This document shows positions 26,227 through 34,083 of a stretch of 64,000 nucleotides of DNA, piece after piece; within the stretch, counting starts at the first letter, position 1, and every line of letters begins with the position of its first letter. This DNA is from Pseudoxanthomonas sp. GM95. Its GTDB lineage: Bacteria > Pseudomonadota > Gammaproteobacteria > Xanthomonadales > Xanthomonadaceae. The notes beneath the pieces were generated by a model. That model did no database searches. It worked only from the letters and a program-made list of their open reading frames with translations, and was not told the DNA's origin. The DNA lies in assembly GCF_900109775.1 (NCBI RefSeq), contig NZ_FOAX01000002.1, positions 1,240,001-1,304,000 of the forward strand, read 5' to 3'. The position numbers and the translations under genes are program-made.

Positions 26227-28440
26227 TCACTCCAGCGTCTGCGCCGGCAGGGCCAGCGTGATCGCTTCCAGCGGCGTGGCCGCGTCGCTGCCCAGCCACA
26301 CCTTGTAGGTGCCGGCCGCGACCTTCCAGGCCTTGGCGCTGGCGTCGTAGCGGGCCAGGCGCTCGGCCGGGATGGCGATGCGCACGTGCTGGCTGGCGCC
26401 GGGCTGCAGTTCCAGCTTGTCGAAGCCGATCAGGCGCAGCGGGCTGCCGTCCGGCGCGTTGGCGTAGAGCTGCGGCACCGCGTGGCCGGCGCGGGCGCCG
26501 GTGTTGGTGACGTCCAGTTCGGCCACCAGCTGCGTGCCGTCCTGGCTGACCTTGAGGTTTGCGTAGCGGAAGCGGGTGTAGCCCAGGCCGTAGCCGAACG
26601 GGAACAGCGGCCGGTAGCCCTCGCGCGCGAACCAGCGATAGCCGACGTCGGCGCCTTCGATGTTGTAGTCGATGTTCAAGTCCGGGGTGGTCTTGTTGCC
26701 CGCACCTGAGCCGACGATCACCGGGCGCGGCAGCTGGCTTTCGTTCTGCGGCCAGCTCAGCGGCAGGCGGCCGCCGGGCTCGGCCTGGCCGGTCAGCAGG
26801 CGGGCGATGGCCTGGCCACCGCGACTGCCGGGGAACCACACCTGCAGCACCGACTGCACCTGCGACAGCCACGGCAGGCGCACCGGATTGCCGGCCTGCA
26901 GCACCACGACCGTGCGCGGATTGGCCTTCGCCACGGCTTCGATCAGCGCGTCCTGGTGGTCGCTCAAGGTCATGCTGGGCGTGTCCAGGCTCTCGGCGGC
27001 CCACTGCTGGGCGACGACGATGACGACCTCGGAGTTCGCCGCCAGTGCAGCGGCGGCCGCTGGATCCTTGCCGTCGTTGTAGGTGATCTCGGTGTTCGGT
27101 GCGGCCTCGCGCAATGCCTTCAAAGGCGAGTCAGGCAGGATCATCACCGGGCCTGGCCAGCCGGTCGGCTCCAGATCGGGCACGGCGTTGCCTTCGGGCG
27201 GACGCACCATCGACGAACCGCCGCCGCTCCACACGCCGGCATCGGCATGGGCGCCGATGACCGCAATCGCCTTGATGCTGTTCGACAGCGGCAGCAACGC
27301 ACCCTGGTTGCGTAGCAGCACCGCGCCGGCTTCGGCGGCGTCGCGCGACACCCGGCCATCGCCCTCGAAATCCACCGTCTGCGGCACGCTGATCGGGTAG
27401 TCCACATCACCGTGGGCAATCAGTGTGCGCAGCACGCGCTGGGCCATGTCGTCGATTCGCGCCTGCGGCACTTCGCCCTTGGCCACGGCCGCGCGCAGCG
27501 GCTTGTCGAACCACACCTGCTTGTCGAACACCTCGCCGGCCGACTGCTGGTCCAGCCCGGCCAGTGCCGCTTTGGCCGCGGTGTGCGCGCCGCCCCAGTC
27601 GCTCATCACATAACCGGGGAACTTCCATTCGCCCTTGAGCACGGTGGTCAGCAGCCAGGCGTGTTCGCCGGCATAGGTGCCGTTGACCTTGTTGTAGGCG
27701 CTCATCACCGCGCCGGGCTGGCCGATGTCGTAGGCGATCTTGAACGCGCGCAGGTCCGATTCGCGCAGCGCGGTCTCGTCGATGTCGGCGCTGTGGAAGT
27801 TGCGGTGGGTTTCCAGGTCGTTGATCGCGAAGTGCTTGAGCGTGGACACCACATGGTTGGACTGCACGCCGGCGATCGCGTTGCCGACGATGGCGCCGGC
27901 CAGCAGCGGATCTTCGCCGGCGTATTCGAAGTTGCGGCCGTTGCGCGGGTCGCGCACCAGGTTGACGCCACCGGCCAGCAGCACGTTGAAGCCTTTCTGC
28001 CGCGCCTGGCGGCCGATCATCTCGCCGCCAGCGCGGGCGATGGCCGGGTCCCAGCTGGCGGCCACGCCGAGCATGGCGGGCAGGGCGGTCGAGCCGGTGC
28101 CCGAGGCGCCCGGATGCGCGGTGCCCTGGCCGGCGTCGGATTCCTGGATCGCCGGGATGCCCACGCGCGGGATCGGCGGCATGTAGCCGGCCGCGCCGTA
28201 GCTGCCCTGGGGCTGCTTGCCCTTGTTGGAATCGAAGCCGAACTCGGTGCGCAGCAGGCGGTACTTTTCGTCTTCGGTCAGCGCCTGCACCCAGGCCTTG
28301 GCGCGGGCGTCGGGCGACTGGCTGCGGTCCATCCAGGCCGGCGTGGTGCCGGCGGGCGCGGCCTCCTGCGCACGTGCAGCGTTAGGCAGGGCGGCGGAGA
28401 CGGCCAGCAGCAGGGCCAGGGGCATCGGGTGGATGGACAT
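26227..28440 (-). CDS. Exported beta-glucosidase/xylosidase family protein (GH3)
   Basis: A 737-residue exported glycoside hydrolase. Residues 1-24 form a signal peptide (ending AARAQ). The GH3 barrel includes KHFAINDLETHRN and the nucleophile Asp281 in GYVMSDWGG. A second alpha/beta domain contains WSGGGSSMVRPPEG, and a fibronectin-III-like domain closes the chain (FPFGYGLGYTRFRY onward), as in periplasmic beta-glucosidases. It would release glucose from beta-linked gluco-oligosaccharides, though xylosidase or other specificity cannot be excluded. It is divergent from the POT transporter (269-bp gap with no other gene). No terminator was seen in the 142 bp before the RNase gene. Confidence 0.88.
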   Translation of the reverse strand: MSIHPMPLALLLAVSAALPNAARAQEAAPAGTTPAWMDRSQSPDARAKAWVQALTEDEKYRLLRTEFGFDSNKGKQPQGSYGAAGYMPPIPRVGIPAIQESDAGQGTAHPGASGTGSTALPAMLGVAASWDPAIARAGGEMIGRQARQKGFNVLLAGGVNLVRDPRNGRNFEYAGEDPLLAGAIVGNAIAGVQSNHVVSTLKHFAINDLETHRNFHSADIDETALRESDLRAFKIAYDIGQPGAVMSAYNKVNGTYAGEHAWLLTTVLKGEWKFPGYVMSDWGGAHTAAKAALAGLDQQSAGEVFDKQVWFDKPLRAAVAKGEVPQARIDDMAQRVLRTLIAHGDVDYPISVPQTVDFEGDGRVSRDAAEAGAVLLRNQGALLPLSNSIKAIAVIGAHADAGVWSGGGSSMVRPPEGNAVPDLEPTGWPGPVMILPDSPLKALREAAPNTEITYNDGKDPAAAAALAANSEVVIVVAQQWAAESLDTPSMTLSDHQDALIEAVAKANPRTVVVLQAGNPVRLPWLSQVQSVLQVWFPGSRGGQAIARLLTGQAEPGGRLPLSWPQNESQLPRPVIVGSGAGNKTTPDLNIDYNIEGADVGYRWFAREGYRPLFPFGYGLGYTRFRYANLKVSQDGTQLVAELDVTNTGARAGHAVPQLYANAPDGSPLRLIGFDKLELQPGASQHVRIAIPAERLARYDASAKAWKVAAGTYKVWLGSDAATPLEAITLALPAQTLE

Positions 28441-28709
28441 GCGGTTTCCCTCCCAGGAATGGAATCGGAGTCAGTGGAGACCTGGTCGCGGGGCGAGGCT
28501 TCCTGCCGCAGAAGACGGCGGGCGAGCGATGGCGTTGGCGGAGCCGGATCAGCGTGTAATCGTTTTCAAGGCCGGCACATGATGCCAGCGCGACGCGGTT
28601 TCGCCGAGTCGACCAAAGACACATGGCGCCGCGTATCGATGACAGGGTGGTCAGCGAGGTCGCGGCGGGGCTCGGGTAGGCTTGGATGATTCCTGTCCGA
28701 AGTTCCGTA

Positions 28710-30287
28710 ATGACCGACGCCTTGCAGCCTGCGGCCCGTTTGCCGCGCCAGATTCCTTTCATCATCGGCAACGAAGGCTGCGAACGCTTCAGCTTCTACG
28801 GGATGCGCAATATCCTGACCTCGTTCCTGATCGGCACCCTGCTGCTGTATGCGCCGGAAGCCGATCGCGCGGCGATGGCCAAGGATGTGTTCCACAGCTT
28901 CGTCATCGGGGTGTACTTCTTCCCGCTGCTGGGCGGCTGGCTGGCCGACCGCTACTTCGGCAAATACAACACGGTGCTGTGGTTCTCGCTGATCTACTGC
29001 GCCGGACACGCGTGCCTGGCGATCTTCGAGGACCACCGGCAGGGGTTCTACACCGGGCTGTTCCTGATCGCGCTGGGCTCGGGCGGGATCAAGCCGCTGG
29101 TGGTGTCCTTCGTCGGCGACCAGTTCGACCAGAGCAACAAGCATCTGGCCCGGATGGTGTTCGATGCCTTTTACTGGATCATCAATTTCGGCTCGTTCTT
29201 TGCCGCGTTGCTGACGCCGATCCTGCTGCGCAGCCACGGGCCGGCGGTGGCCTTCGGTGTGCCGGGCGTGTTGATGCTGATCGCCACGATCGTGTTCTGG
29301 CTGGGGCGCAAGCGGTACGTGCATGTGCCGCCGGCCGCGGCCGATCCGCATGCTTTCCTCAAGGTGGTGCGTTCGGCACTGCTGGCGCGTGCGCCGGGGC
29401 AGGGCCGTCCGGGGTTGATCGTGGCTGGGCTTGGCGGGGTGTTGGCACTGGGGGCGCTGGCGGCGATTCCGGTGCTGGGCTTCGTCGCGTCGGCCTGCTT
29501 GGCGCTGGGATTGGTGATCGCCTTTGGCGGTGCGGGTGCCTCCCTGCAACTGGAGCGCGCCCGCGCGCTGCATCCGGGTGAAGCGGTCGACGGCGTGCGT
29601 GCAGTGCTGCGCATCCTGATCGTGTTCGCGCTGACCACGCCGTTCTTTTCGCTGTTCGACCAGAAGGCTTCCACCTGGGTGCTGCAGGGCCAGGCGATGG
29701 TGATTCCGCACCACCTGGCCTGGTGGCCGAGCTGGCTGGTCAAGGATGCCGCGCAGATGCAGGCGCTCAATCCGCTGCTGGTGATGCTGCTGATCCCGTT
29801 CAACAATCTGGTGCTATATCCGCTGCTGCGGCGGATCGGGATCGAACCTACGCCGCTGCGGCGCATGGGCGTGGGCATCGGCCTGGCGTGCCTGGCCTGG
29901 GTGTTCGCCGGCGGCCTGCAGCTGGAGATGGACAGCGGCGTGCCGGTGTCGCTGGCCTGGCAGATCGTGCCCTATGCCTTGCTGACCCTGGGCGAAGTGC
30001 TGCTGTCGGCCACCGCGCTGGAGTTCGCCTACAGCCAGGCGCCGGCGGCGATGAAGGGCGTGATCATGGCCTTCTGGTACCTGGCCAGCACCTTCGGCAG
30101 CCTGTGGGTGCTGCTGACCAATGCCGGCGTGCGCAACGAGGCGGTCACCCGCCAGATCACCAGTGCGGGCCTGAGCGAGAACGCCTTCCTGATGTTCTTC
30201 TTCGCCGGCTTCGCCCTGGTGGCGACGCTGGCCTTCGCCTGGTACGCACGACGCTATCCGATGCAGGACAATTACCGCACCGCCTGA
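28710..30287 (+). CDS. POT-family proton-dependent oligopeptide transporter
   Basis: A 525-residue inner-membrane symporter bringing in di- and tripeptides with protons. The family signature ExxERFxYYG appears as EGCERFSFYGMRNIL near the N-terminus, and the PTR2 motif is GGWLADRYFGKYNTV followed by LIALGSGGIKPLVVSFVGDQ. About 12-14 hydrophobic segments are visible. The ATG at 28710 (MTDALQ) is preferred by family N-terminus; an in-frame ATG at 28686 is possible. It stands alone upstream of the rhomboid gene (36 bp gap), so the two may share a transcript. Confidence 0.88.
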   Translation: MTDALQPAARLPRQIPFIIGNEGCERFSFYGMRNILTSFLIGTLLLYAPEADRAAMAKDVFHSFVIGVYFFPLLGGWLADRYFGKYNTVLWFSLIYCAGHACLAIFEDHRQGFYTGLFLIALGSGGIKPLVVSFVGDQFDQSNKHLARMVFDAFYWIINFGSFFAALLTPILLRSHGPAVAFGVPGVLMLIATIVFWLGRKRYVHVPPAAADPHAFLKVVRSALLARAPGQGRPGLIVAGLGGVLALGALAAIPVLGFVASACLALGLVIAFGGAGASLQLERARALHPGEAVDGVRAVLRILIVFALTTPFFSLFDQKASTWVLQGQAMVIPHHLAWWPSWLVKDAAQMQALNPLLVMLLIPFNNLVLYPLLRRIGIEPTPLRRMGVGIGLACLAWVFAGGLQLEMDSGVPVSLAWQIVPYALLTLGEVLLSATALEFAYSQAPAAMKGVIMAFWYLASTFGSLWVLLTNAGVRNEAVTRQITSAGLSENAFLMFFFAGFALVATLAFAWYARRYPMQDNYRTA

Positions 30288-30323
30288 CCGGGCGGGCTTC
30301 CAACGCTCACTGCTAGGGTTTCG

Positions 30324-30929
30324 ATGTTCACTCTGATCCTCATCGCCGTCACCACCGTGGTGTCGCTGCTGGCCCTCAACAACCGCCGCATCGCCGACCG
30401 GCTGATCCTGTGGCCGCCGGCCATCGACAAGAAGCACCAGTACGACCGCCTGGTCACGCATGGCTTCATCCATGCCGACTTCATGCACCTGTTCTTCAAC
30501 ATGTTCACCCTGTTCTTTTTTGGCCGGCAGATCGAAGGCTTCATGGAAGACCAGACCGGCACGCTGTGGGTGTTCCCGCTGTTCTATCTCTCGGCGCTGG
30601 TGGTGGCGATCCTGCCGACCTACCTCAAGCACCAGAAGGACCCCAACTACATGAGCCTGGGCGCTTCGGGCGCGGTGTCGGCGGTGCTGTTTGCCTTCAT
30701 CCTGCTGGCACCGTGGTCCAAGATCTTCGTGTTCGTCATCCCGATGCCGGCGATCCTGTTCGCCATCCTCTACGTGGCCTACAGCATCTGGATGGACCGC
30801 CGCGGCGGCGACCGCGTCAACCACAGCGCGCACCTGGCCGGGGCGGCCTACGGCTTGATGTTCATGCTGATCATGCGTCCGCAAGTGCTGCAGCACTTCC
30901 TGTCGGAGATGAGCCGGCCGACGTTCTGA
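30324..30929 (+). CDS. Rhomboid-family intramembrane serine protease
   Basis: A 201-residue integral membrane protein with six hydrophobic segments. The catalytic dyad is present: Ser115 in SLGASGAVSA and His170 in NHSAHLAGA. The HADFMHLFFNM segment gives the conserved His and Asn that help form the oxyanion hole. Such proteases cut transmembrane segments of other proteins; bacterial substrates are largely unknown. It follows the peptide transporter and precedes the histone-like gene. Confidence 0.9.
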   Translation: MFTLILIAVTTVVSLLALNNRRIADRLILWPPAIDKKHQYDRLVTHGFIHADFMHLFFNMFTLFFFGRQIEGFMEDQTGTLWVFPLFYLSALVVAILPTYLKHQKDPNYMSLGASGAVSAVLFAFILLAPWSKIFVFVIPMPAILFAILYVAYSIWMDRRGGDRVNHSAHLAGAAYGLMFMLIMRPQVLQHFLSEMSRPTF

Positions 30930-31040
30930 CGGGCCTGCAAGCGCGCGCTGGGGCCTGAATCCCGGCGCGCACGGCTCACTGCTTCTGAATGTTTCGCGTG
31001 TTATCCAAGACCGTGTGTGAGCAATCAGGAGCACTGCACG

Positions 31041-31781
31041 ATGGCAACACGCACCCGCAAGGCCGCGACCAAGAAGGCCGCGAAGAAAGCCACCAAGAAG
31101 ACCGCCGCCAAGAAGGCGGTCGTCAAAAAGGTCGCCAAGAAGGCCGCAAAGAAAGTCGTCAAGAAGGCTGTGAAAAAGTCAGCTGTCAAGACCGCCGCGC
31201 GCAAGGCCGTGAAGAAGTCCACGGTCAAGAAGGCGGCGGAAAAAGCGACCAAGAAAGCGACCAAACAGGTCGCGCGCAAGGTCGCCAAGAAAACGCTCGC
31301 GAAAAAGTCGCCGGCCAAGGTCGCGAAGAAATCCGTCGCCAAGAAGGTCGCGAAGAAAGCGGGCAAGAAGGCCGTTGCCAAGAAGGCCGCCAAGACCCCT
31401 GCGCTCAAGAAGGTGGTCGCCAAGAAGGCGCCAGCGAAGAAGGCCGCCGTCATCACCAAGCGCACGCCTGTCTCCAAGACGCGGGTGCTGGATACGCGCA
31501 AGCCGCCTAGGGCGCCGCGCAAGAAGAAGGTGACGCCGGAGCAGGCGCTGGCCAAGACCCAGGAACTGCTGGCGGCCAAGCAGGAACACGATCGCCAGCC
31601 GCAGCCGTGGCAGCTGCTGGACGACACTGTGGGCCACACCTCCGACGGCGGCTTCGTTCCGCTGGAGGCCGCGGCTAAGGCCAACGAGCTGCATCTGGCC
31701 GAAAGCCGGGTCAAGGCGGTGCAGGGCAGTGCCTCGGTGCAGGATCGCCGCAACCAGGGCAAGCGTGACAACCGCGGCTGA
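31041..31781 (+). CDS. Lys/Ala-rich histone H1-like protein
   Basis: A 246-residue very basic protein. Residues 1 to about 150 are built of degenerate KKA, AKK and VKK repeats, resembling the C-terminal tail of eukaryotic histone H1, AlgP of Pseudomonas and other bacterial H1-like proteins that bind DNA without sequence preference. The last 95 residues lose the repeats and read TPEQALAKTQELLAAKQEH and then a mixed, mostly polar tail (DDTVGHTSDGGFVPLEAAAK) that looks like a distinct domain. The ATG at 31041 follows CAGGAG; an in-frame start at 31017 is less likely. It probably contributes to nucleoid organisation or stress response, by analogy only. Confidence 0.85.
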   Translation: MATRTRKAATKKAAKKATKKTAAKKAVVKKVAKKAAKKVVKKAVKKSAVKTAARKAVKKSTVKKAAEKATKKATKQVARKVAKKTLAKKSPAKVAKKSVAKKVAKKAGKKAVAKKAAKTPALKKVVAKKAPAKKAAVITKRTPVSKTRVLDTRKPPRAPRKKKVTPEQALAKTQELLAAKQEHDRQPQPWQLLDDTVGHTSDGGFVPLEAAAKANELHLAESRVKAVQGSASVQDRRNQGKRDNRG

Positions 31782-31818
31782 GGCCGCGGTTTCCCTCCCA
31801 GCGCACCGGCCAAAAAAA

Positions 31819-31840
31819 ACGGGCGACCCCCGTCACCCGT
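31819..31840 (-). terminator. Terminator of the 69-residue gene
   Basis: On the minus strand ACGGGTGAC pairs with GTCGCCCGT (one G-T pair) around GGGG, and eight T residues follow (31819-31812). It is 41 bases beyond the stop codon at 31882. The convergent histone-like gene ends with its own hairpin AACCGCGG/CCGCGGTT at about 31770-31791. Confidence 0.85.
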
Positions 31841-31881
31841 TGTTTCAATATTGAAGCTGGTGTTCTGGGCGGCTTGCCAAA

Positions 31882-32091
31882 TCAGGAACCGGCAAGCGCG
31901 CTGTTGTGCTGGGCAAAGGTGACGTCTTCGTTCTCGTAGGACGAAATCAGGCGCTCATACACCGCATTGTTGAGGCGCTCGAATTCCCAATCCTGCGTAT
32001 GGCCGGTCACGGCAAGCTGGTACAACCCCTCGAGCAGCGTGAAGTCGCTCGGTCCACCACTGCTTTGAAACGCGTCTTCGATGTGGCTCAT
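31882..32091 (-). CDS. Small hypothetical protein, 69 residues
   Basis: Not recognised as a named family. The protein is acidic and soluble with no membrane segment or Cys motif (begins MSHIEDAFQSSGGPSDF, ends HNSALAGS). The region LLEGLYQLAVTGHTQDWEFE looks helical. It is judged real because the ATG has a strong ribosome site (AGGGGAAG at 7-base spacing) and the gene is followed by a strong intrinsic terminator on the same strand, so it forms a complete single-gene unit. Confidence 0.65.
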   Translation of the reverse strand: MSHIEDAFQSSGGPSDFTLLEGLYQLAVTGHTQDWEFERLNNAVYERLISSYENEDVTFAQHNSALAGS

Positions 32092-32173
32092 TGCACTTCC
32101 CCTGTCCAGATGATCTCGGGGTGGTCAATGCAGGAAGCGTGCCAAGCGTTCAGTCGGGGTTTGGCTGCCCCGG

Positions 32174-32197
32174 AAAGCCCGCAGTGGCGGGCTTTTT
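32174..32197 (+). terminator. Strong intrinsic terminator with no obvious gene before it
   Basis: AAAGCCCGC pairs perfectly with GCGGGCTTT around AGTG, and the T-run is five long. It points to the plus strand, but the nearest plus-strand gene ends at 31781, past its own hairpin. It may end an unannotated small RNA arising between about 32092 and 32174. Confidence 0.7.
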
Positions 32198-32291
32198 GCC
32201 GGAAAGTGACGCAATTGGGCCATCCTTGGCGAAGGCTGCGTCAGTCCTGGCCCGGCCGGCATGTTTCTCCCTTCCAGACAGGTCCAGGCGT

Positions 32292-32579
32292 ATGCCATCG
32301 CGTGTCCAGCACGAGCCACAGGCCAGCCGATTCCGGCTGGAGGTCCAAGGTCAGTCGGCGATCCTGGACTACCGCATGGTCGAGGGCCGGATGCATCTGG
32401 TGCACACCGTGGTGCCCGAGGCGCTGCGCAACCAGGGGCTGGCGGCCGAGCTGACCGAAGCCGCCCTGGCCCATGCACGCGCGCAGGGTTTGAAAGTGGT
32501 GCCGGCGTGCTCCTATGCGGCTGCCTTTCTGCAGCGCCATCCCGAATACGCCACGCTGGTCGCAGCATCGGGCCACTGA
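32292..32579 (+). CDS. Small GNAT-like N-acetyltransferase (YjdJ/GNAT domain)
   Basis: A 95-residue protein of the small, single-domain GNAT-like family found in human GTLF3B and bacterial YjdJ. Features are the start strand RFRLEVQGQSAILDYR, the segment VVPEALRNQGLAAELTEAAL (acetyl-CoA binding, with the RxxG-type loop RNQGLA), and the end CSYAAAFLQRHPEYATLV, which is very typical. The substrate is unknown. The ATG at 32292 is chosen because the family starts near there. It is followed 38 bp later by the lipoprotein gene. Confidence 0.85.
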   Translation: MPSRVQHEPQASRFRLEVQGQSAILDYRMVEGRMHLVHTVVPEALRNQGLAAELTEAALAHARAQGLKVVPACSYAAAFLQRHPEYATLVAASGH

Positions 32580-32617
32580 CAGATGGGTACACTTCCGCGG
32601 TACCCGTCTTGGTAAGG

Positions 32618-33457
32618 ATGTCGAACGTGGGAACCGGAAAGACCATCGTCGTGTCGCTGCTGCTGACCAGCCTGCTGGCCGCCTGCAACCAGCCGCCTGC
32701 CACGCCCACGGGCAGCACGCCGCCGCCTGCGTCCACGCCAGCCGAAGTACCTGCTGCGACGCCTGCAACGGATACGACCCTGCACGACGTCGCCGAATCC
32801 GATCCGCGTTACGTCGTGGGGATCAGCTATCCGGACAAGATCAATCAGTACCCGGGCCTGGCCAAGGCCGTCGGCGATTACGCCAACGCCGCGCGCGCCG
32901 AGCTGATGCAGGCCGTCAACGGGCTGGGGAGCGAGAAGCCACCGGCACCGTACGAGCTGTCGCTGGCCTTCGAGATGGTGGCTGATACGCCCGAAGTCGT
33001 CTCGGTCTCCGCCGATGGCGGCCGGTACACCGGCGGCGCCCATGGCGAACCGCTGGTCGCGCGCTTCACCTGGCTGCCGAAGCACGAAGCCCTGCTGACC
33101 ACGCAGACCATGCTGCCAACGCCTGAAGGCCTGCAGGCCGTGAGCAGCTATGTGCGCGAGCAACTGCACACCAGCGCTTCGCTGCGCGCCGATGGCGACG
33201 GCATGACGCCGGAAGACCGCGCGCAGCTGTTGCAGTCGGCTAACAAGATGATCGATGAAGGCACCGGCCCGGACGCGGCCAACTTCAGCCAGTTCCAGCC
33301 GGTGATGAATGCGGACGGCCATATCGCGGCGATCCGCTTCGTGTTCCCGCCCTACCAGGTCGGTTCGTACGCCGACGGCACCCAGACCGTGGATGTGCCG
33401 GCGCAGGTGCTGCAGGCCTACGTGGCGCCGGACTACGCCGGACTGTTCCTCAAGTAG
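32618..33457 (+). CDS. Lipoprotein with DUF3298-like domain
   Basis: A 279-residue exported lipoprotein. Residues 1-23 form a signal with lipobox LLAAC (lipid-modified Cys23), followed by a Pro/Thr/Ala-rich linker (about 24-55). The rest resembles DUF3298/RsiV-like proteins: an N-terminal part with YELSLAFEMVADTPEVVSVS, the hallmark YTGGAHGEP and the C-terminal segment IRFVFPPYQVGSYADGTQTV. Related domains occur in anti-sigma factors and peptidoglycan-linked sensors, but function here is unknown. The ATG at 32618 follows AAGG. Confidence 0.85.
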   Translation: MSNVGTGKTIVVSLLLTSLLAACNQPPATPTGSTPPPASTPAEVPAATPATDTTLHDVAESDPRYVVGISYPDKINQYPGLAKAVGDYANAARAELMQAVNGLGSEKPPAPYELSLAFEMVADTPEVVSVSADGGRYTGGAHGEPLVARFTWLPKHEALLTTQTMLPTPEGLQAVSSYVREQLHTSASLRADGDGMTPEDRAQLLQSANKMIDEGTGPDAANFSQFQPVMNADGHIAAIRFVFPPYQVGSYADGTQTVDVPAQVLQAYVAPDYAGLFLK

Positions 33458-33515
33458 GACGACACCCCAAGCCTGCGCCGCATGCATGGCATACGGCCAG
33501 GAGGGCGAATGACGC

Positions 33516-33839
33516 TCAAGCCGCCTTGCGCGGCTTGCCGTACAGGTCGCGGAGTTCGTCCTTGGCCTGTTCCAGGATGTCCACGCGACGTTGCGGCAAG
33601 GTCTTGCCTGCGCGGTTGATGTAGAAGACCAGCATGGACATGGCCGAGCGGAACGGCGGCGCCTTGCGGCGCATGCTGGATTCAGCGGATTGCTTCAGGG
33701 CGCGTGCGATGGCGCGGGGATCTTCCTGCTCGAAGACGGCAGGTTGCAGCTCGGGTGCTTCGGTGTGGTCGTTGCCGGTTTGGGACCAGCGCGGTGCTTC
33801 TAGCGTGTCTTCCTCGTATCCATGCTTGAGAGCCATCAT
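33516..33839 (-). CDS. DUF3175 family protein
   Basis: A 107-residue soluble protein of DUF3175. Landmarks are PRWSQTGNDH, FEQEDPRAIARALKQSAESS and the very conserved MSMLVFYINRAGKTLP followed by a helical LEQAKDELRDLYGKP. The ATG at 33839 begins MMALKHGYEED; a second ATG at 33836 is equivalent. The function is not known. The 244-bp gap to lhr (33840-34083) shows no gene. Confidence 0.85.
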   Translation of the reverse strand: MMALKHGYEEDTLEAPRWSQTGNDHTEAPELQPAVFEQEDPRAIARALKQSAESSMRRKAPPFRSAMSMLVFYINRAGKTLPQRRVDILEQAKDELRDLYGKPRKAA

Positions 33840-34083
33840 CGGTGTTCGTCCTCTTGTGTCGCGCAGTCGGGGGATGCCTACGCGGGCAACCACGACGCTA
33901 TCGACCAAGACGTAAAACATGTGGCAACCGGTTGTTGGCAAAACCTTCAGGCAGCGTGTACAGATGTGGCCTGCATCCCAATTCGTGTCAGGCGAGCGGT
34001 CACAGCAGTACCGCAACGCACATTGACCGACGTGATCGGCGCCCCCATGTTGGATCCACTCCCTGACTTTCGTGCGCCTGGTC

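Noticed and set aside
33516..33545. GC-rich hairpin AAGCCGC/GCGGCTT near the DUF3175 stop
   Set aside because: It falls inside the C-terminal codons of the DUF3175 gene and lacks a T-run; not called a terminator.
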